Counted from the first letter of the stretch, positions 24,508-34,400 are shown. The stretch: 64,000 bases of DNA from Halobacterium sp. R2-5 (GCF_011734195.1 NZ_JAANTH010000001.1:1364001-1428000), one strand, 5' to 3'. A program made the numbers and translations. Notes: generated by a model not told the origin, from the sequence alone.

Positions 24508-25475
24508 TGGAAACCCCTGTCATGCTATACCTGAAACCCCATCACGCACACCGCTCCATGGGGGAGTCAATTGGAGCCGATTTTGTGGAATTAGAACGTG
24601 GAAATCCCCTCAAAAGAATTGTTGCAGCGAAGAATCTTGATCTGGATAACAAGCCGATAATCACAGAAGGCGGTAAACCACTTTTTCAAGCAGTTTGGAT
24701 GAAATTCTTCGGGAATTGCGGTCCGATTATTCACCTTGCGGCGGACGAGACGCTCCCCAATATATTCGATAAATATCCGCATTATAAACATCACGAACGC
24801 TTCATCCACTATTTAGAACATAAATATGTAGACGGAGTGATTGGGATCTCAGACAAAATTTGTGAAAGTGCGAGGCGGTTAGGGATATGTAATGTTCAAA
24901 AGACATATCCATTTACTGAGGAGTGGAAGTTTGAAAAGCTTACAGATACGACCCCAAATCTGGACTCTGACAAGATTTTGGTTGTCGGGCATAATTCAGA
25001 CAAAAATAACCTCCAAACCTTAGAGGAAATAGCCAAGTCCTGCTCCTCAGAGGTGTCTATCGACGTTATCGGTGGTGGGACTGAAACGCTTGATAGTGAA
25101 CACGTTCAGGGTCACGGATTCATAGGGGATGAAGATAGGTTCGTGCAATTCTTTTCGAATGCGAGCTGTTTTCTCTTTCCGGCGGTCTCTCAGATGTTCG
25201 GCGTTGTCGTTCTCGAGGCTATGCATGCTGGCCTCCCTCCCATAGTTACCGAGGATGTCGGAGCCAAAGAGGTGTTGTCGCCCGTGGACGATAGACTGAT
25301 AGCCAAAACCACTCCAGAAGATCTCGCACGGAGTATCGACTGGTATATGAGCCTCCCCCGATCTCAGAAGAAATCATTATCCGGTCAGGTCCGAACGGTC
25401 TCTAAGGAGCATTCACCAATGGAAGGGATTAAGCGGTTTGAGAAGTCCTACGAGAACGTAATCAATGACCTTTAG
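24507..25475 (+). CDS. GT4-type glycosyltransferase (GT-B fold)
   Basis: 322 residues. The C-terminal nucleotide-sugar site is evident: KILVVGHNSDKNN, VQGHGFIGDEDRFVQFFSNASCFLFPA, then FGVVVLEAMHAGLPPIVTEDVGAKEVL, which contains the EX7E-type pattern of GT4 enzymes. The N-terminus (MLYLKPHHAHRSMGESIGAD, then ITEGGKPLFQA) closely parallels the GT encoded at 29266-30282 (FLYYDPHPVHEKMAECVGAE, ILEGGVPLAEG), so the two are paralogues. It overlaps the following phosphatase-superfamily gene by 11 bases. Cytoplasmic; sugar unknown. Confidence 0.85.
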   Translation: METPVMLYLKPHHAHRSMGESIGADFVELERGNPLKRIVAAKNLDLDNKPIITEGGKPLFQAVWMKFFGNCGPIIHLAADETLPNIFDKYPHYKHHERFIHYLEHKYVDGVIGISDKICESARRLGICNVQKTYPFTEEWKFEKLTDTTPNLDSDKILVVGHNSDKNNLQTLEEIAKSCSSEVSIDVIGGGTETLDSEHVQGHGFIGDEDRFVQFFSNASCFLFPAVSQMFGVVVLEAMHAGLPPIVTEDVGAKEVLSPVDDRLIAKTTPEDLARSIDWYMSLPRSQKKSLSGQVRTVSKEHSPMEGIKRFEKSYENVINDL

Positions 25476-26448
25476 CGATTTTCTTGAGGAAGCCCGGACA
25501 GATTACGAAAAATACGGGTTCGAGTCGTTCAAATTTACTGCCCAGGAATTATTCCACGGCCTTCTGAGTCGAGGCGGGTATTGGGTCAATTATGGCGATA
25601 ACTTCTATGACTACGAGTGGGATTTGCTAATTCTCCTTGATGCTTGTAGGTGGGACTTGATGGAGGAGGTCGTAGACGAATATGACTTTGTAGAGGCTCA
25701 CGATAATTTCATGGGTCACTCCTCACATTCCCGGGAATGGCTCCATAAAACATTCATGCAGAATGATAACAGTGGGGTTGGGAAATTACAGGTCTGGAAA
25801 GAAATTATGCAGGATCCAGACAATATTGACATTTTTAAAGAGCACTACAGTATGAAGGAGACCGAGGAGATTGATGAAACGGCCTATATTACCTGGAATT
25901 TCTTTGCGGAAATGCTGGATGGGGACCAATTCGATGAATATGTTCCGGTCGGTAGAGCAAAGTGGGGTGACGGAACCGGGATTCTTGATCCCCGAGAAAT
26001 TACTGACAGAACTATTGAGGTAATGAGGGAACATTCTCCGGAAAGAACGATTGCTCACTATATGCAACCTCATACCCCGTTACGGAAGGAGGCGGAACCA
26101 GACGTTTCTGGGAGCGTCTGGGAACGAATTCAGCGAGGAGAGAAGGATTACGACGAGGCGTGGTCGGAATACAAAGATAATCTGCGGTGGGTCATGGATG
26201 ACGTGGAGCTTCTTCTAGAAAACGTTGACGCAGAAACGGTCGTAATTTCCGCTGACCACGGAAACGTTATTGGGGAATGGGGATGTTACGGTCATCGTCC
26301 ATATGCCCCGATTCCCGCAGTGAAGCGGGTTCCGTGGATCGAAGCTACTGCGAACGACGAAGGAACTTACGAGCCTGAAATAGACGATAAAGAGGAGGCG
26401 AATCAGGAGGAAATAGAGGACAGACTTGAAGCCCTCGGGTATAAATGA
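25465..26448 (+). CDS. Alkaline-phosphatase/sulfatase superfamily enzyme, cytoplasmic
   Basis: 327 residues without signal or membrane helices. Metal-site elements are the N-terminal WDLLILLDACRWD and the C-terminal VVISADHGNVIGEWGCYGHRPYAP, typical of the superfamily. The usual sulfatase CxPSR nucleophile is not present; GHSSHSREWLHKTF occupies the region and supplies Ser residues. It ends EDRLEALGYK, the same closing pattern as the sulfatase at 27918-29273 (EERLRELGYIE). It could hydrolyse or transfer a phosphate- or sulfate-linked group on a glycan precursor. It is between a GT4 and a flippase with overlaps at both ends. Function inferred only. Confidence 0.75.
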   Translation: MTFSDFLEEARTDYEKYGFESFKFTAQELFHGLLSRGGYWVNYGDNFYDYEWDLLILLDACRWDLMEEVVDEYDFVEAHDNFMGHSSHSREWLHKTFMQNDNSGVGKLQVWKEIMQDPDNIDIFKEHYSMKETEEIDETAYITWNFFAEMLDGDQFDEYVPVGRAKWGDGTGILDPREITDRTIEVMREHSPERTIAHYMQPHTPLRKEAEPDVSGSVWERIQRGEKDYDEAWSEYKDNLRWVMDDVELLLENVDAETVVISADHGNVIGEWGCYGHRPYAPIPAVKRVPWIEATANDEGTYEPEIDDKEEANQEEIEDRLEALGYK

Positions 26449-27878
26449 GTGCTGGTAATCTCAGCTTGGGGCTGGAGGCTGCCAAAGCTTTCTCCGCAAA
26501 CCTGATTCAGGCTATTGTTGGATTTGCAGGGACTGTAATCTTTGCGCGGGTTCTTGGTCCGACATCATTCGGTGGTTACTACTTTCTCCTCTCAATCATT
26601 TTCCTGATTAATCGCCCTATCTGGGGTTTTGGGAGTGCTGCGAAGAAACGGTTTTCAGAAAAGAATGCCCCGAGGGGTGAGATTGTATCGGCAATCACTG
26701 TCATCAATTTCATATTGATAGCAATTACCGGGACAGTCCTTTTATTAACCAATACTATTAAATCTCAATCAAACGTTCCTTCCGCGGAGTTAGTCTTCCT
26801 CACGATTCTGGGGAGCATCATCTTCTTCTTCCCCTTCCAGATGCTGATTGGAGCGAAGGGAATGCCAGGGCGTTCGACTTGGCTCGACACACTCCGTTCA
26901 GTACTCACGTTGCCTCTCCAGCTATTGTTTGTTATTTCGGGATTTGGTGCAGCGGGGATGGGATATGGTCTAGCTAGTGCAACACTCCTTACAATTCCTG
27001 TCACGTACTATACTGTTGGTACGAAGCCGACGTTACCGACCCGCGAGACGTTCGCCTCCCTGTGGGAGTTCGCGCGATACAGCATTCCGGGAGCCTTCGT
27101 CGGCAAAGCCTACGACCGATTCGACATCCTCCTCCTGGGAACCATTCTCACCACGGGTGTTGCCGGCCACTACGAGGTCGCGAACAAGCTCACCGTCCCA
27201 GCACTGTTCCTCTCGGGTGCGATTACCTCAGGACTCATGCCGAAGGTGTCGAACCTCCAGAGTAAATCGGAGGACCCCACCACGGATATCTCGAACGCGC
27301 TGTCCTTCGCGAGCCTCCTCGCAATTCCTATCTTCTTCGGTTCGCTTGCCCTCTCGCAGAAACTGGTTGTGACCGCGTACGGCGCGGACTACGCTATGGC
27401 TGCGCCGTACTTGGTGGGTCTCGCGTTCTACAAAGTAATCTCGTCACAGACGTCGGTCCACCGCTCAACGCTCTCTGGTCTCGACCTTCCAAGAATCAAC
27501 CTGAAGTTCTCGACGCTTGCGTTACTCGTAAACGTGGTCCTCGGGGTTGCCCTTGTCTTCGTTATCGGGGGCATCGGCGTGGTCATCGCGACTATCATAG
27601 CCGAAGCAGTGCAGTACTTCGGAGCGATGTACACCGTCAAACGGGAGCTTCCAGCCGTCGAGATCTTTCCAACGACTTTCCTCCAGCAGGTAGGTGCTGG
27701 AGTTGCGATGCTTTTCGCGCTTTATGGTCTCCGAGGTCTCTTTGTTCTCGACTCATTATACTCTGTAGGGCTCATTGTCGGATGTGGAGCGGCGGTGTAC
27801 GGTACTGTGCTTCTGGTAGTGAGTCCCCAACTCCGAGTTACCCTAATGGGTGTTTACGGAGACGTAGCAGGAAAATAG
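26445..27878 (+). CDS. Wzx-like oligosaccharide-lipid flippase
   Basis: 477 residues, about 12-14 hydrophobic helices, polysaccharide-synthase/MATE-like superfamily (Wzx, AglR type). The N-terminus SLGLEAAKAFSANLIQAIVGFAGTVIFARVLGP is characteristic. Probable role: moving the lipid-linked glycan to the outer face before AglB acts. It overlaps the preceding gene by four bases. Unusually, its 5' part (to about codon 180) is AT-rich like the island, whereas the rest is GC-rich like the host chromosome, suggesting a mosaic gene produced by homologous recombination. The frame is intact throughout. Confidence 0.88.
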   Translation: MSAGNLSLGLEAAKAFSANLIQAIVGFAGTVIFARVLGPTSFGGYYFLLSIIFLINRPIWGFGSAAKKRFSEKNAPRGEIVSAITVINFILIAITGTVLLLTNTIKSQSNVPSAELVFLTILGSIIFFFPFQMLIGAKGMPGRSTWLDTLRSVLTLPLQLLFVISGFGAAGMGYGLASATLLTIPVTYYTVGTKPTLPTRETFASLWEFARYSIPGAFVGKAYDRFDILLLGTILTTGVAGHYEVANKLTVPALFLSGAITSGLMPKVSNLQSKSEDPTTDISNALSFASLLAIPIFFGSLALSQKLVVTAYGADYAMAAPYLVGLAFYKVISSQTSVHRSTLSGLDLPRINLKFSTLALLVNVVLGVALVFVIGGIGVVIATIIAEAVQYFGAMYTVKRELPAVEIFPTTFLQQVGAGVAMLFALYGLRGLFVLDSLYSVGLIVGCGAAVYGTVLLVVSPQLRVTLMGVYGDVAGK

Positions 27879-27917
27879 CCGAGCGGCTAGTTTCACGGAG
27901 GGAACAACTAACGTGGG

Positions 27918-29273
27918 TTACTCGATGTATCCCAATTCACGAAGCCGTTCCTCTGTATTTTCATCGAGGTTGTCGTCCCCGCTCCCCACAGCCTCTAGTT
28001 CCGCACGCAACTGTTCCATCAGCGCCTCTTCCAGTTCGACCGGATGCTCTCCCCACCGATTCTCGAGTTCCATCGGGTCATTCGGCCGGTAGTACGCCTC
28101 CCAGCTTTCCTCCGGGAAGTTCTTCGCGCCCCAGTCACCTTCGGGATGGTAGAGAACTTTCCACTCCTCTCCGACGGCCGCAGCCATCCGCTCACCGGCT
28201 TCCATCACGTTCTGGACGGTGACTGTATCGCGATCAGCTCGTTCATCAAATAGTAGAGACGGCCGACCTCCGGGACGCTCCTCCGAACCTGCTAGGTCGA
28301 GAATCGTACTCCCGAGGTTGAGAAGCGACGTCGGCCCGTGGACGCGACCGGTCTCGCCGACGTTCTCCATTACCATAGGAACGCGCGTGACTGTGTCGTA
28401 CATGAGTGGACGATGCCCGTAGTTTGCGTGTTCGCCGAACTCGTCACCGTGATCGCTATGTACGATTAACGGTTCGTCGCCGTAGCCTTCCACGGCAAGT
28501 TTCTCCCGTAGTTGATCGACGAACGCATCCGCGTACCGAATCGTGTTGTCGTAGGCATTCACGATAGAGGGTCGTCGTTCGCCGACGAGTCCGCGGTACC
28601 GGCGCATCGCGTAGTTCAACGCGTACGTCGAACGGATACCAGGCTGGTCCCACTCCTGATATTCAGGTGGGGGGTAGTAGGGATGGTGGGTGTCGATCAG
28701 CAGTACCCAAAGGAAGAATGGCTCCGGCGCATCCTCGACGAACTCGGCGATGTCGTCCCACATCTTCTCCCAGTGGGGCGGCTTCTTCCCGGCAGCCGTT
28801 CGCTTGAGGTCGACAGCGAAGTTCGCCATGTCTACCTTCTGGAGCGCCTCGTAGATGCGCTTCTTCCAGCCGGAGTCGGTGCTGTCGTCCTCGTCCCACA
28901 TGTGGTCCTCGTAGACGTCCCAGCCGCGGTCCCAGCCGAACGAGGAGCTCACGAGCGCGTTGAAGTGGAAACCACCCGTATAGTACCCCTCGTTTTGAAG
29001 GTACTCTTGGAGGAGTTTCCGGTCCGCATTTGCCTCCCGCCAGTGTTGGGGGTTCGGGTACTCCATGCTTCCGCTGGCGTGCTTGCCGGAGAACATTCCG
29101 GTGAAACTCGCTGGCGTCCCGACAGCCGGCACTTGCGGGTCGTCGAACACCAGGCCGTCCTCGGCCATCGCGCTGAGCGTCGGCGTCGTCTCCCGGTCGT
29201 ACCCGTACAGCGGCAAGTGGTCTGCACGGACGCTGTCCCACGAAACCAGAACGATGTTTTGTTTTTCAGTCAT
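27918..29273 (-). CDS. Sulfatase family protein, cytoplasmic
   Basis: 451 residues. N-terminal metal site NIVLVSWDSVRADHLPLYGY; nucleophile region VPAVGTPASFTGMFSGKHA, where a Thr takes the place of the Cys or Ser of CxPSR; VLLIDTHHPYYPP; and a C-terminal metal site VHSDHGDEFGEHANYGHRPLMYD. No signal peptide is present, so it acts in the cytoplasm and may not be a degradative sulfatase. The ending EERLRELGYIE matches the paralogue on the other side of the flippase. It overlaps the upstream GT by eight bases (ATGACTGA). A role in glycan decoration or carrier chemistry is inference. Confidence 0.85.
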   Translation of the reverse strand: MTEKQNIVLVSWDSVRADHLPLYGYDRETTPTLSAMAEDGLVFDDPQVPAVGTPASFTGMFSGKHASGSMEYPNPQHWREANADRKLLQEYLQNEGYYTGGFHFNALVSSSFGWDRGWDVYEDHMWDEDDSTDSGWKKRIYEALQKVDMANFAVDLKRTAAGKKPPHWEKMWDDIAEFVEDAPEPFFLWVLLIDTHHPYYPPPEYQEWDQPGIRSTYALNYAMRRYRGLVGERRPSIVNAYDNTIRYADAFVDQLREKLAVEGYGDEPLIVHSDHGDEFGEHANYGHRPLMYDTVTRVPMVMENVGETGRVHGPTSLLNLGSTILDLAGSEERPGGRPSLLFDERADRDTVTVQNVMEAGERMAAAVGEEWKVLYHPEGDWGAKNFPEESWEAYYRPNDPMELENRWGEHPVELEEALMEQLRAELEAVGSGDDNLDENTEERLRELGYIE

Positions 29274-30282
29274 TTGTGGTGGTGTCGTATCCCAGGTCGG
29301 CGAGGAGGTTTCTCAGCTGGAACGCAAACAAGTCCAGTCCCGTCTCCTCGTCGAACCCAGAGCCGTAGTTTGCTGCACGACGACCGAGCTCAGCGCGCCG
29401 CTCCTGTGGGAGCGAGAAGTACCAGTCGATGGCGTCCGCCACGTCCACCGATGTCGGGTCCGCAAGGAGGCGCCCGTTCACGCCCCGTACGAGCGTAGCC
29501 GTGCCGACACCCGGCGTTGTGACGACAGGTAGGCCCGCGCAGAGTCCCTCTAGGGTCGCCACTGGGAACGCTCCGACTGGCGCTGGGAATACCATCAGCG
29601 CCGCGGACTCGAACAGTTCGACGAGCCGCTGTTCGCTCACGAACCCGTGGGTCGTTATCTGGTCCGTTTCGCTGATCTCCGTCGTGTCGGGACCGACGAA
29701 GTCAACAGTCACGTCGGCGTCGACTCGCGGCATCGCGTCCACGAGGATGTCCTGTCCGTTCTTCTCTCGGTACTTCCCGACACAGAGTATCCGAGTTCCA
29801 TCGAGCGATGAATCGAGTTCGCGAAGTAGCGAGTACCGATTGGCTTCGATGAACGGGTGCGTTACTCGAACTGGGCCGTCAGTGAATCGTTCGGCAATGG
29901 TGGCGATGCGCTCACTCACCGCAAGTGTACCATCGACGAACCGTTGCGCGAATCGATGCGTGAACCGACTCGTTCGACTACGACTCGGCAGCGGGTCGAC
30001 GATGTCGTGGTACGTCGAATCAGCACCGAGTGCGATCACCGGCCCCGACGTTCCCAGCGCCTTCAGGACGGTGCCTTCGGCGAGTGGAACGCCTCCTTCG
30101 AGAATGACCGGCCGGTCACCGAAATCATGGCTTCGGCCTGCGAGAATCCGGTCAATCGGGCTGCCAGTCTGACACTGTACCATCTCGGCGCCCACGCACT
30201 CCGCCATCTTCTCGTGGACTGGATGGGGGTCGTAGTATAGGAAGACTGGCTCTGGTTGTATTTCGAAGTCCGATCGGACCAT
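29266..30282 (-). CDS. GT4-type glycosyltransferase, paralogue of the gene at 24507
   Basis: 338 residues from the ATG at 30282. GT-B fold with RILCVGKYREKNGQDILVDA, ITTHGFVSEQRLVELFESAALMVFPAPVGAFPVATLEGLCAGLPVVTT (GT4 acidic pattern) and the N-terminal EPVFLYYDPHPVHEKMAECVGAE. The frame extends 31 residues upstream, but that piece overlaps the previous gene and lacks family character. It is translationally coupled to the sulfatase gene. Together with the AT-rich GT/phosphatase pair it forms a duplicated module around the flippase. GC-rich codon use like the host. Sugar unknown. Confidence 0.85.
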   Translation of the reverse strand: MVRSDFEIQPEPVFLYYDPHPVHEKMAECVGAEMVQCQTGSPIDRILAGRSHDFGDRPVILEGGVPLAEGTVLKALGTSGPVIALGADSTYHDIVDPLPSRSRTSRFTHRFAQRFVDGTLAVSERIATIAERFTDGPVRVTHPFIEANRYSLLRELDSSLDGTRILCVGKYREKNGQDILVDAMPRVDADVTVDFVGPDTTEISETDQITTHGFVSEQRLVELFESAALMVFPAPVGAFPVATLEGLCAGLPVVTTPGVGTATLVRGVNGRLLADPTSVDVADAIDWYFSLPQERRAELGRRAANYGSGFDEETGLDLFAFQLRNLLADLGYDTTTND

Positions 30283-30310
30283 TCGACGGCCTAGCTCTGG
30301 CAAGGAATCG

Positions 30311-31336
30311 TTAAAAGTACACCGTTTCGACGAACTCGCGCAAGTCCGCGCGGAACCGCTCCGTACTGTAGTCATATGAACGGTTCCGGAGCACTTGTCG
30401 GTCCCAGTCTCCCCGAAGCACGTCCTGGATTCCGGTCACGACGGCTTCGGGTGTCGGTTCGACTAGGACGCCAGTGTCCTCGTCAACCTGATTGTTCGTG
30501 TTCGGTTCGTCAACACCCACCACCGGCGTGCCTGCGGCCATGTATTCGATTGGCGTGATGCCAAAATCCTCTCGCTCCGCCAAGAAAACTCCTGCAGCGC
30601 TTTCCTCAATAGTTGACCTGAGGGTCTGGTCGTCGACGTACCCGAGGATGTCGACGTTCGACGGAGCGGTCCGTTCGATTTCCTCGCGCAGCGGGCCGTC
30701 GCCGACCAGCTTGAGTGTACAGTCCGGTAGTTCTTGCATCGCGTTGACAGCCACACGCGGGCGCTTTCGGTCTTCAAGTCGGCCGACCATCACGAGCTGT
30801 GACTCGACTCGTTCGGTGTCCGACGAGAATTGCTCCACGTCCACCGGTGGTGGAATTACACGGTCGACGCCTTGACCGTACTGCCGGAAGACGCGGGTAG
30901 ACGTGAGCTCGCTGTTCGCGATCAGGTGTGGGATTGCGGACGTTTCGATCCGGTCAACTATCTTGACGAGATAGGAGAACAGGCCGCCAGTGAACCACAG
31001 TGATGCCAGCGGCGGATGGTGGAGGTAGTGGACGTGGAGTTGGTCATCGTACGGCTGGAAGAATTTCGTGGCCGGACCACTCGATAGCACGAGATCGTAT
31101 TCTCGCAGGTCGAGGTTGAGAATCGACCGGGCAGTCCTGATATCGTTGAGCGTGCCGCTCCGTGATGTTTTCCGGAGAAGCGTAACCTCGTTTGGAACCC
31201 GAGTTTCCCACCAACTCCAGTCCTTTCCGGAGAATCCGATGTAGAGGTCCGCGTCGAGGGCGTGAGCAGCCTCCGTGACGACGTTCACCGCACCGCCCGG
31301 GTGGATGGTTCCGTCGTGAACTACCGCAGTCTCCAT
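30311..31336 (-). CDS. GT4 family glycosyltransferase
   Basis: 341 residues, GT-B fold. N-terminal acceptor domain has METAVVHDGTIHPGGAVNVV and VHYLHHPP. C-terminal donor domain has QLVMVGRLEDRKRPRVAVNAM, LKLVGDGPLREEIE, ILGYVDDQTLRSTIEESAAGVFLAEREDFGITPIEYMAAGTPVVG, with the GT4 acidic motif, and the Asn/Gln-rich NTNNQVDEDTG loop. It is probably the first gene of a three-gene minus-strand unit with the next GT and the sulfatase. It is divergent from aglB. Likely builds the lipid-linked glycan in the cytoplasm. Confidence 0.88.
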   Translation of the reverse strand: METAVVHDGTIHPGGAVNVVTEAAHALDADLYIGFSGKDWSWWETRVPNEVTLLRKTSRSGTLNDIRTARSILNLDLREYDLVLSSGPATKFFQPYDDQLHVHYLHHPPLASLWFTGGLFSYLVKIVDRIETSAIPHLIANSELTSTRVFRQYGQGVDRVIPPPVDVEQFSSDTERVESQLVMVGRLEDRKRPRVAVNAMQELPDCTLKLVGDGPLREEIERTAPSNVDILGYVDDQTLRSTIEESAAGVFLAEREDFGITPIEYMAAGTPVVGVDEPNTNNQVDEDTGVLVEPTPEAVVTGIQDVLRGDWDRQVLRNRSYDYSTERFRADLREFVETVYF

Positions 31337-31411
31337 TGATTCCGGTATCTACCTCGGGTACTGCTAAAACCATCGATGTTGGCGGTTACCCAGTTCCACA
31401 ACTTCACAAGG

Positions 31412-31417
31412 CTTATT
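31412..31417 (+). promoter_or_regulatory. TATA-like box for aglB
   Basis: CTTATT within AAGGCTTATTCGC lies 26-31 bases before the ATG at 31443, so aglB is probably leaderless, with DUF368 on the same message. Confidence 0.5.
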
Positions 31418-31442
31418 CGCCCGCTGTCAGTCCCTACCACCA

Positions 31443-34400
31443 ATGAGCGAGACGAACGAGGCATCGAGGGATTCCTCCACGACGCCCGATTCAGCCCTCG
31501 ACGCTCTCGAAAACTGGTACCACGTACCCGTGCTGGGCGCTGTCCTCGCGTTCATGTTCTGGGTGCGCGTGCAGGCGTGGGAGAACTTCACGCAGAACGG
31601 CGAAGTGTACTTCTCCGGGAACGACGCGTACTACCACTTCCGGCAGGTTATGTACACGGTCCAGAACTGGCCGTCGACGATGCCATACGATATTTGGACC
31701 GGGTTCCCAACCGGAGTGGGCGTCGGTCAGTTCGGGACGCTGTTCGACCAAATCGTCGCGACAGTCGCACTTCTCGTCGGGCTCGGCAGCCCCTCCCAAG
31801 AGACCGTCTCGATGACACTGCTGTTCGCTCCGCCGGTCTTCGCCGCACTACTCACGATTCCGACGTACCTCATCGGGAAGCGTCTGGGCGGCCGGCTCGG
31901 CGGCGTCTTCGCCGCAGTCATTCTCGGACTCCTTCCAGGTTACTTCCTCTCGCGGAGCCTCGTCGGCGCTGCGGACCACAACGGCGCGGAGCCGCTGTTC
32001 CAGGCGTTCGCAGTCCTCGCGACGATGGTCGCGCTCGCCGTCGCGGAACGCGAGAAACCCGTCTACGAGCAGTTCCTCGACCGTGACGTCGCAGGCCTCC
32101 GCCGTGTCGTCGGCTGGAGCGTCCTCGCCGGCGCCGCCACCGCGGCCTACATGTGGGTGTGGCCGCCCGGCATCCTGCTGGTCGGCATCTTCGGCGTGTT
32201 CTACCTCGTGAAGCTGACAAGCGACTACTACAGCGGCACGAGCCCAGACCACGTTGCCGTCGTCGGCGCCGTCAGCTCGGTGACAACCGGCCTCCTGATG
32301 CTGGTGCCGCTGTCGACGCTCTCCTTCTCTCCGTCCCAGTTCTCTATCCTCCAGCCGCTGTTCTCGATCGCAGTCGGTGTCGGCGCGGTGTTCCTGGCGT
32401 GGCTCGCCCGCGAGTGGGACAACCGTGAACTCGACGCCACTACGTACCCGCTCGCAGTGTTGGGTATCCTCGTCGTCGCGCTCGGTGTGACGACGGTCGT
32501 GCTCCCCAACTTCTGGGGGATGCTCCAGTCGAATCTCCTGCGCTTCGTCGGCTTCAGTGCCGGCGCAGCGACCCGCACCATCGGCGAGGCGCAGCCGTTC
32601 CTTTCGCGGACGGGCCGCTACGGCCTGGGAATGTTCGGCGTCATCTTCCTCGAGTACGGACTCGCGTTCTTCACGGCGCTCCTCGGCGCGGCGTGGATTC
32701 TCCTCCGACCGCACTTCCGCAGCGGCAACCCGCGACGCATCGGCGGTGCGGCGGCCGCAGTCCTCGTGGTCGGTCTCGTGTTCGCGGTGCCGGGCATCGG
32801 TGACGCGGTCGGCACGCTCTTCGGCGTGGACGGCCAGCTCGGCTCGCTCGCCATCGTCGGCGTCACGCTGCTCGCGGTCACGGTGACCGGCGAGTACGAC
32901 GCGGAGAAACTGCTCGTGGTCGTCTGGGGTGCGTTCATCGCCTCGGCGGCGTTCACGCAGGTGCGGTTCAACTACTACCTCGTCGTGCCGGTCGTCGTGC
33001 TGAACGCGTACGTGCTCAAAGTCGTGCTCGGCTTCGTGAGCCTCGACAAGCCGGCCTCCCAGGTCGAGGACGTCGACTGGTACCAGGTCGGCACGGTCGT
33101 CGCGGTCGTCCTGCTGGTGCTCGTCCCCATTGCGGCACCCGTAGCTGCGTCCGCGACCGGCGGCGGCGCCAGCCCGGTTCGACTGACGAACAACCAGGGC
33201 CAGCAGGTGCCCCTGCAGTCGGCGACGACAGTCGGCGCGTCGAACGGTCCCGGCGCGGTGACAGTGTGGGACGACGCGATGGAGTGGATGGACGAGAACA
33301 CGCCCGACCAGGGTACCTACGGCGGCGCGGACAACGCCGACCAGATGGAGTACTACGGGACGTACAGCCAGACCGACGACTACGACTACCCCGAGGGTGC
33401 GTACGGCGTGATGTCGTGGTGGGACTACGGCCACTGGATGACCGTCGAGGGCCACACCATCCCGGTCGCGAACCCGTTCCAGCAGCACGCGAGTGAGGCC
33501 GCGAACTTCCTGCTCGCGCAGAACGAGACGGAGGCCGCGAACGCGCTCGAAGTCGTCAACGAGGACGACGCGAAGACGCGCTACGTCGCGGTGGATTCCC
33601 AGATGGTCTCGCCCCAGGAGAAGTTCAGCGCGCCGACGGTCTTCTACGACGGCCCGCGAGATCTCACCTACCGTGACTACGTCACGCAGACGTACGCCGG
33701 CCAGTTCTCCGACGGGCAGCTCCAGCGGCAGCCCCAGCCCTACTTCCAGCTCCGGGAGCAGCCGTACTACGAGTCGCTGATGGTGCGGCTCTACCAGTAC
33801 CACGGCAGCGCGAAGCAGCCCGACCCGCTGGTCGTCGACTGGGAGTCCGACCCCGGCGCGCCGGTCTTCGACGCGAGCCAGCAGAGCCCGTTCCGGCAGT
33901 TCGACACGCTGAGTGAGGCCGAAGCGTACGTGGCGAACGACTCCACGTCCCAGATCGGTGGGTACGGGCGCAGCCCGCCGGAGTACGTCGACGCCCTCCA
34001 GCACTACCGGCTCATCGGGTCGAGCGACGACACCGGCGTGAAGCTCTTCGAGCGCGTCGAGGGCGCGACCGTCGAGGGCACCGGGCCCGCGAACACGACG
34101 GTGACCGCGTCGGTCACGCTGAACATGACCGACCTCTCGCAGGGCGGGCAGACGCCGCAGTTCACGTACACGCAGCGCGCCGAGACCGGGCCGGACGGCG
34201 AGTTCACGATGACGCTCCCGTACTCGACGACCGGCTACGACGAGTACGGCCCCGAGAACGGCTACACGAACACGTCCGTCCGCGGCGCGGGCCCCTACGA
34301 GTTCACGACGGGGCCGACGACCTCGGAGGACCTGACGACCGTCGAGTGGAACGCGACTGCCGACGTCACCGAGGGACAGGTCCTCGGCACTGAGGAGACC

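Larger units (their letters stand above)
22570..27000. other. AT-rich genomic island within the glycosylation region
   Basis: Base composition falls sharply from about 22,570 and rises again near 27,000. Hand counts of single 60-base lines give 37% GC at 23,881 and 30% at 26,701, against 62% at 27,121 and 65% at 12,421. Five genes are included: GT2, a GT-A-fold transferase, a GT4, an alkaline-phosphatase superfamily enzyme and the first part of a flippase. No integrase, transposase or flanking repeat was seen. Acquisition or replacement by recombination is inferred from composition. Confidence 0.7.

Noticed and set aside
22570-27000. Provirus or transposon as the origin of the AT-rich island
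   Set aside because: No integrase, transposase, capsid or replication gene and no terminal repeats were seen; all content is glycan-related.
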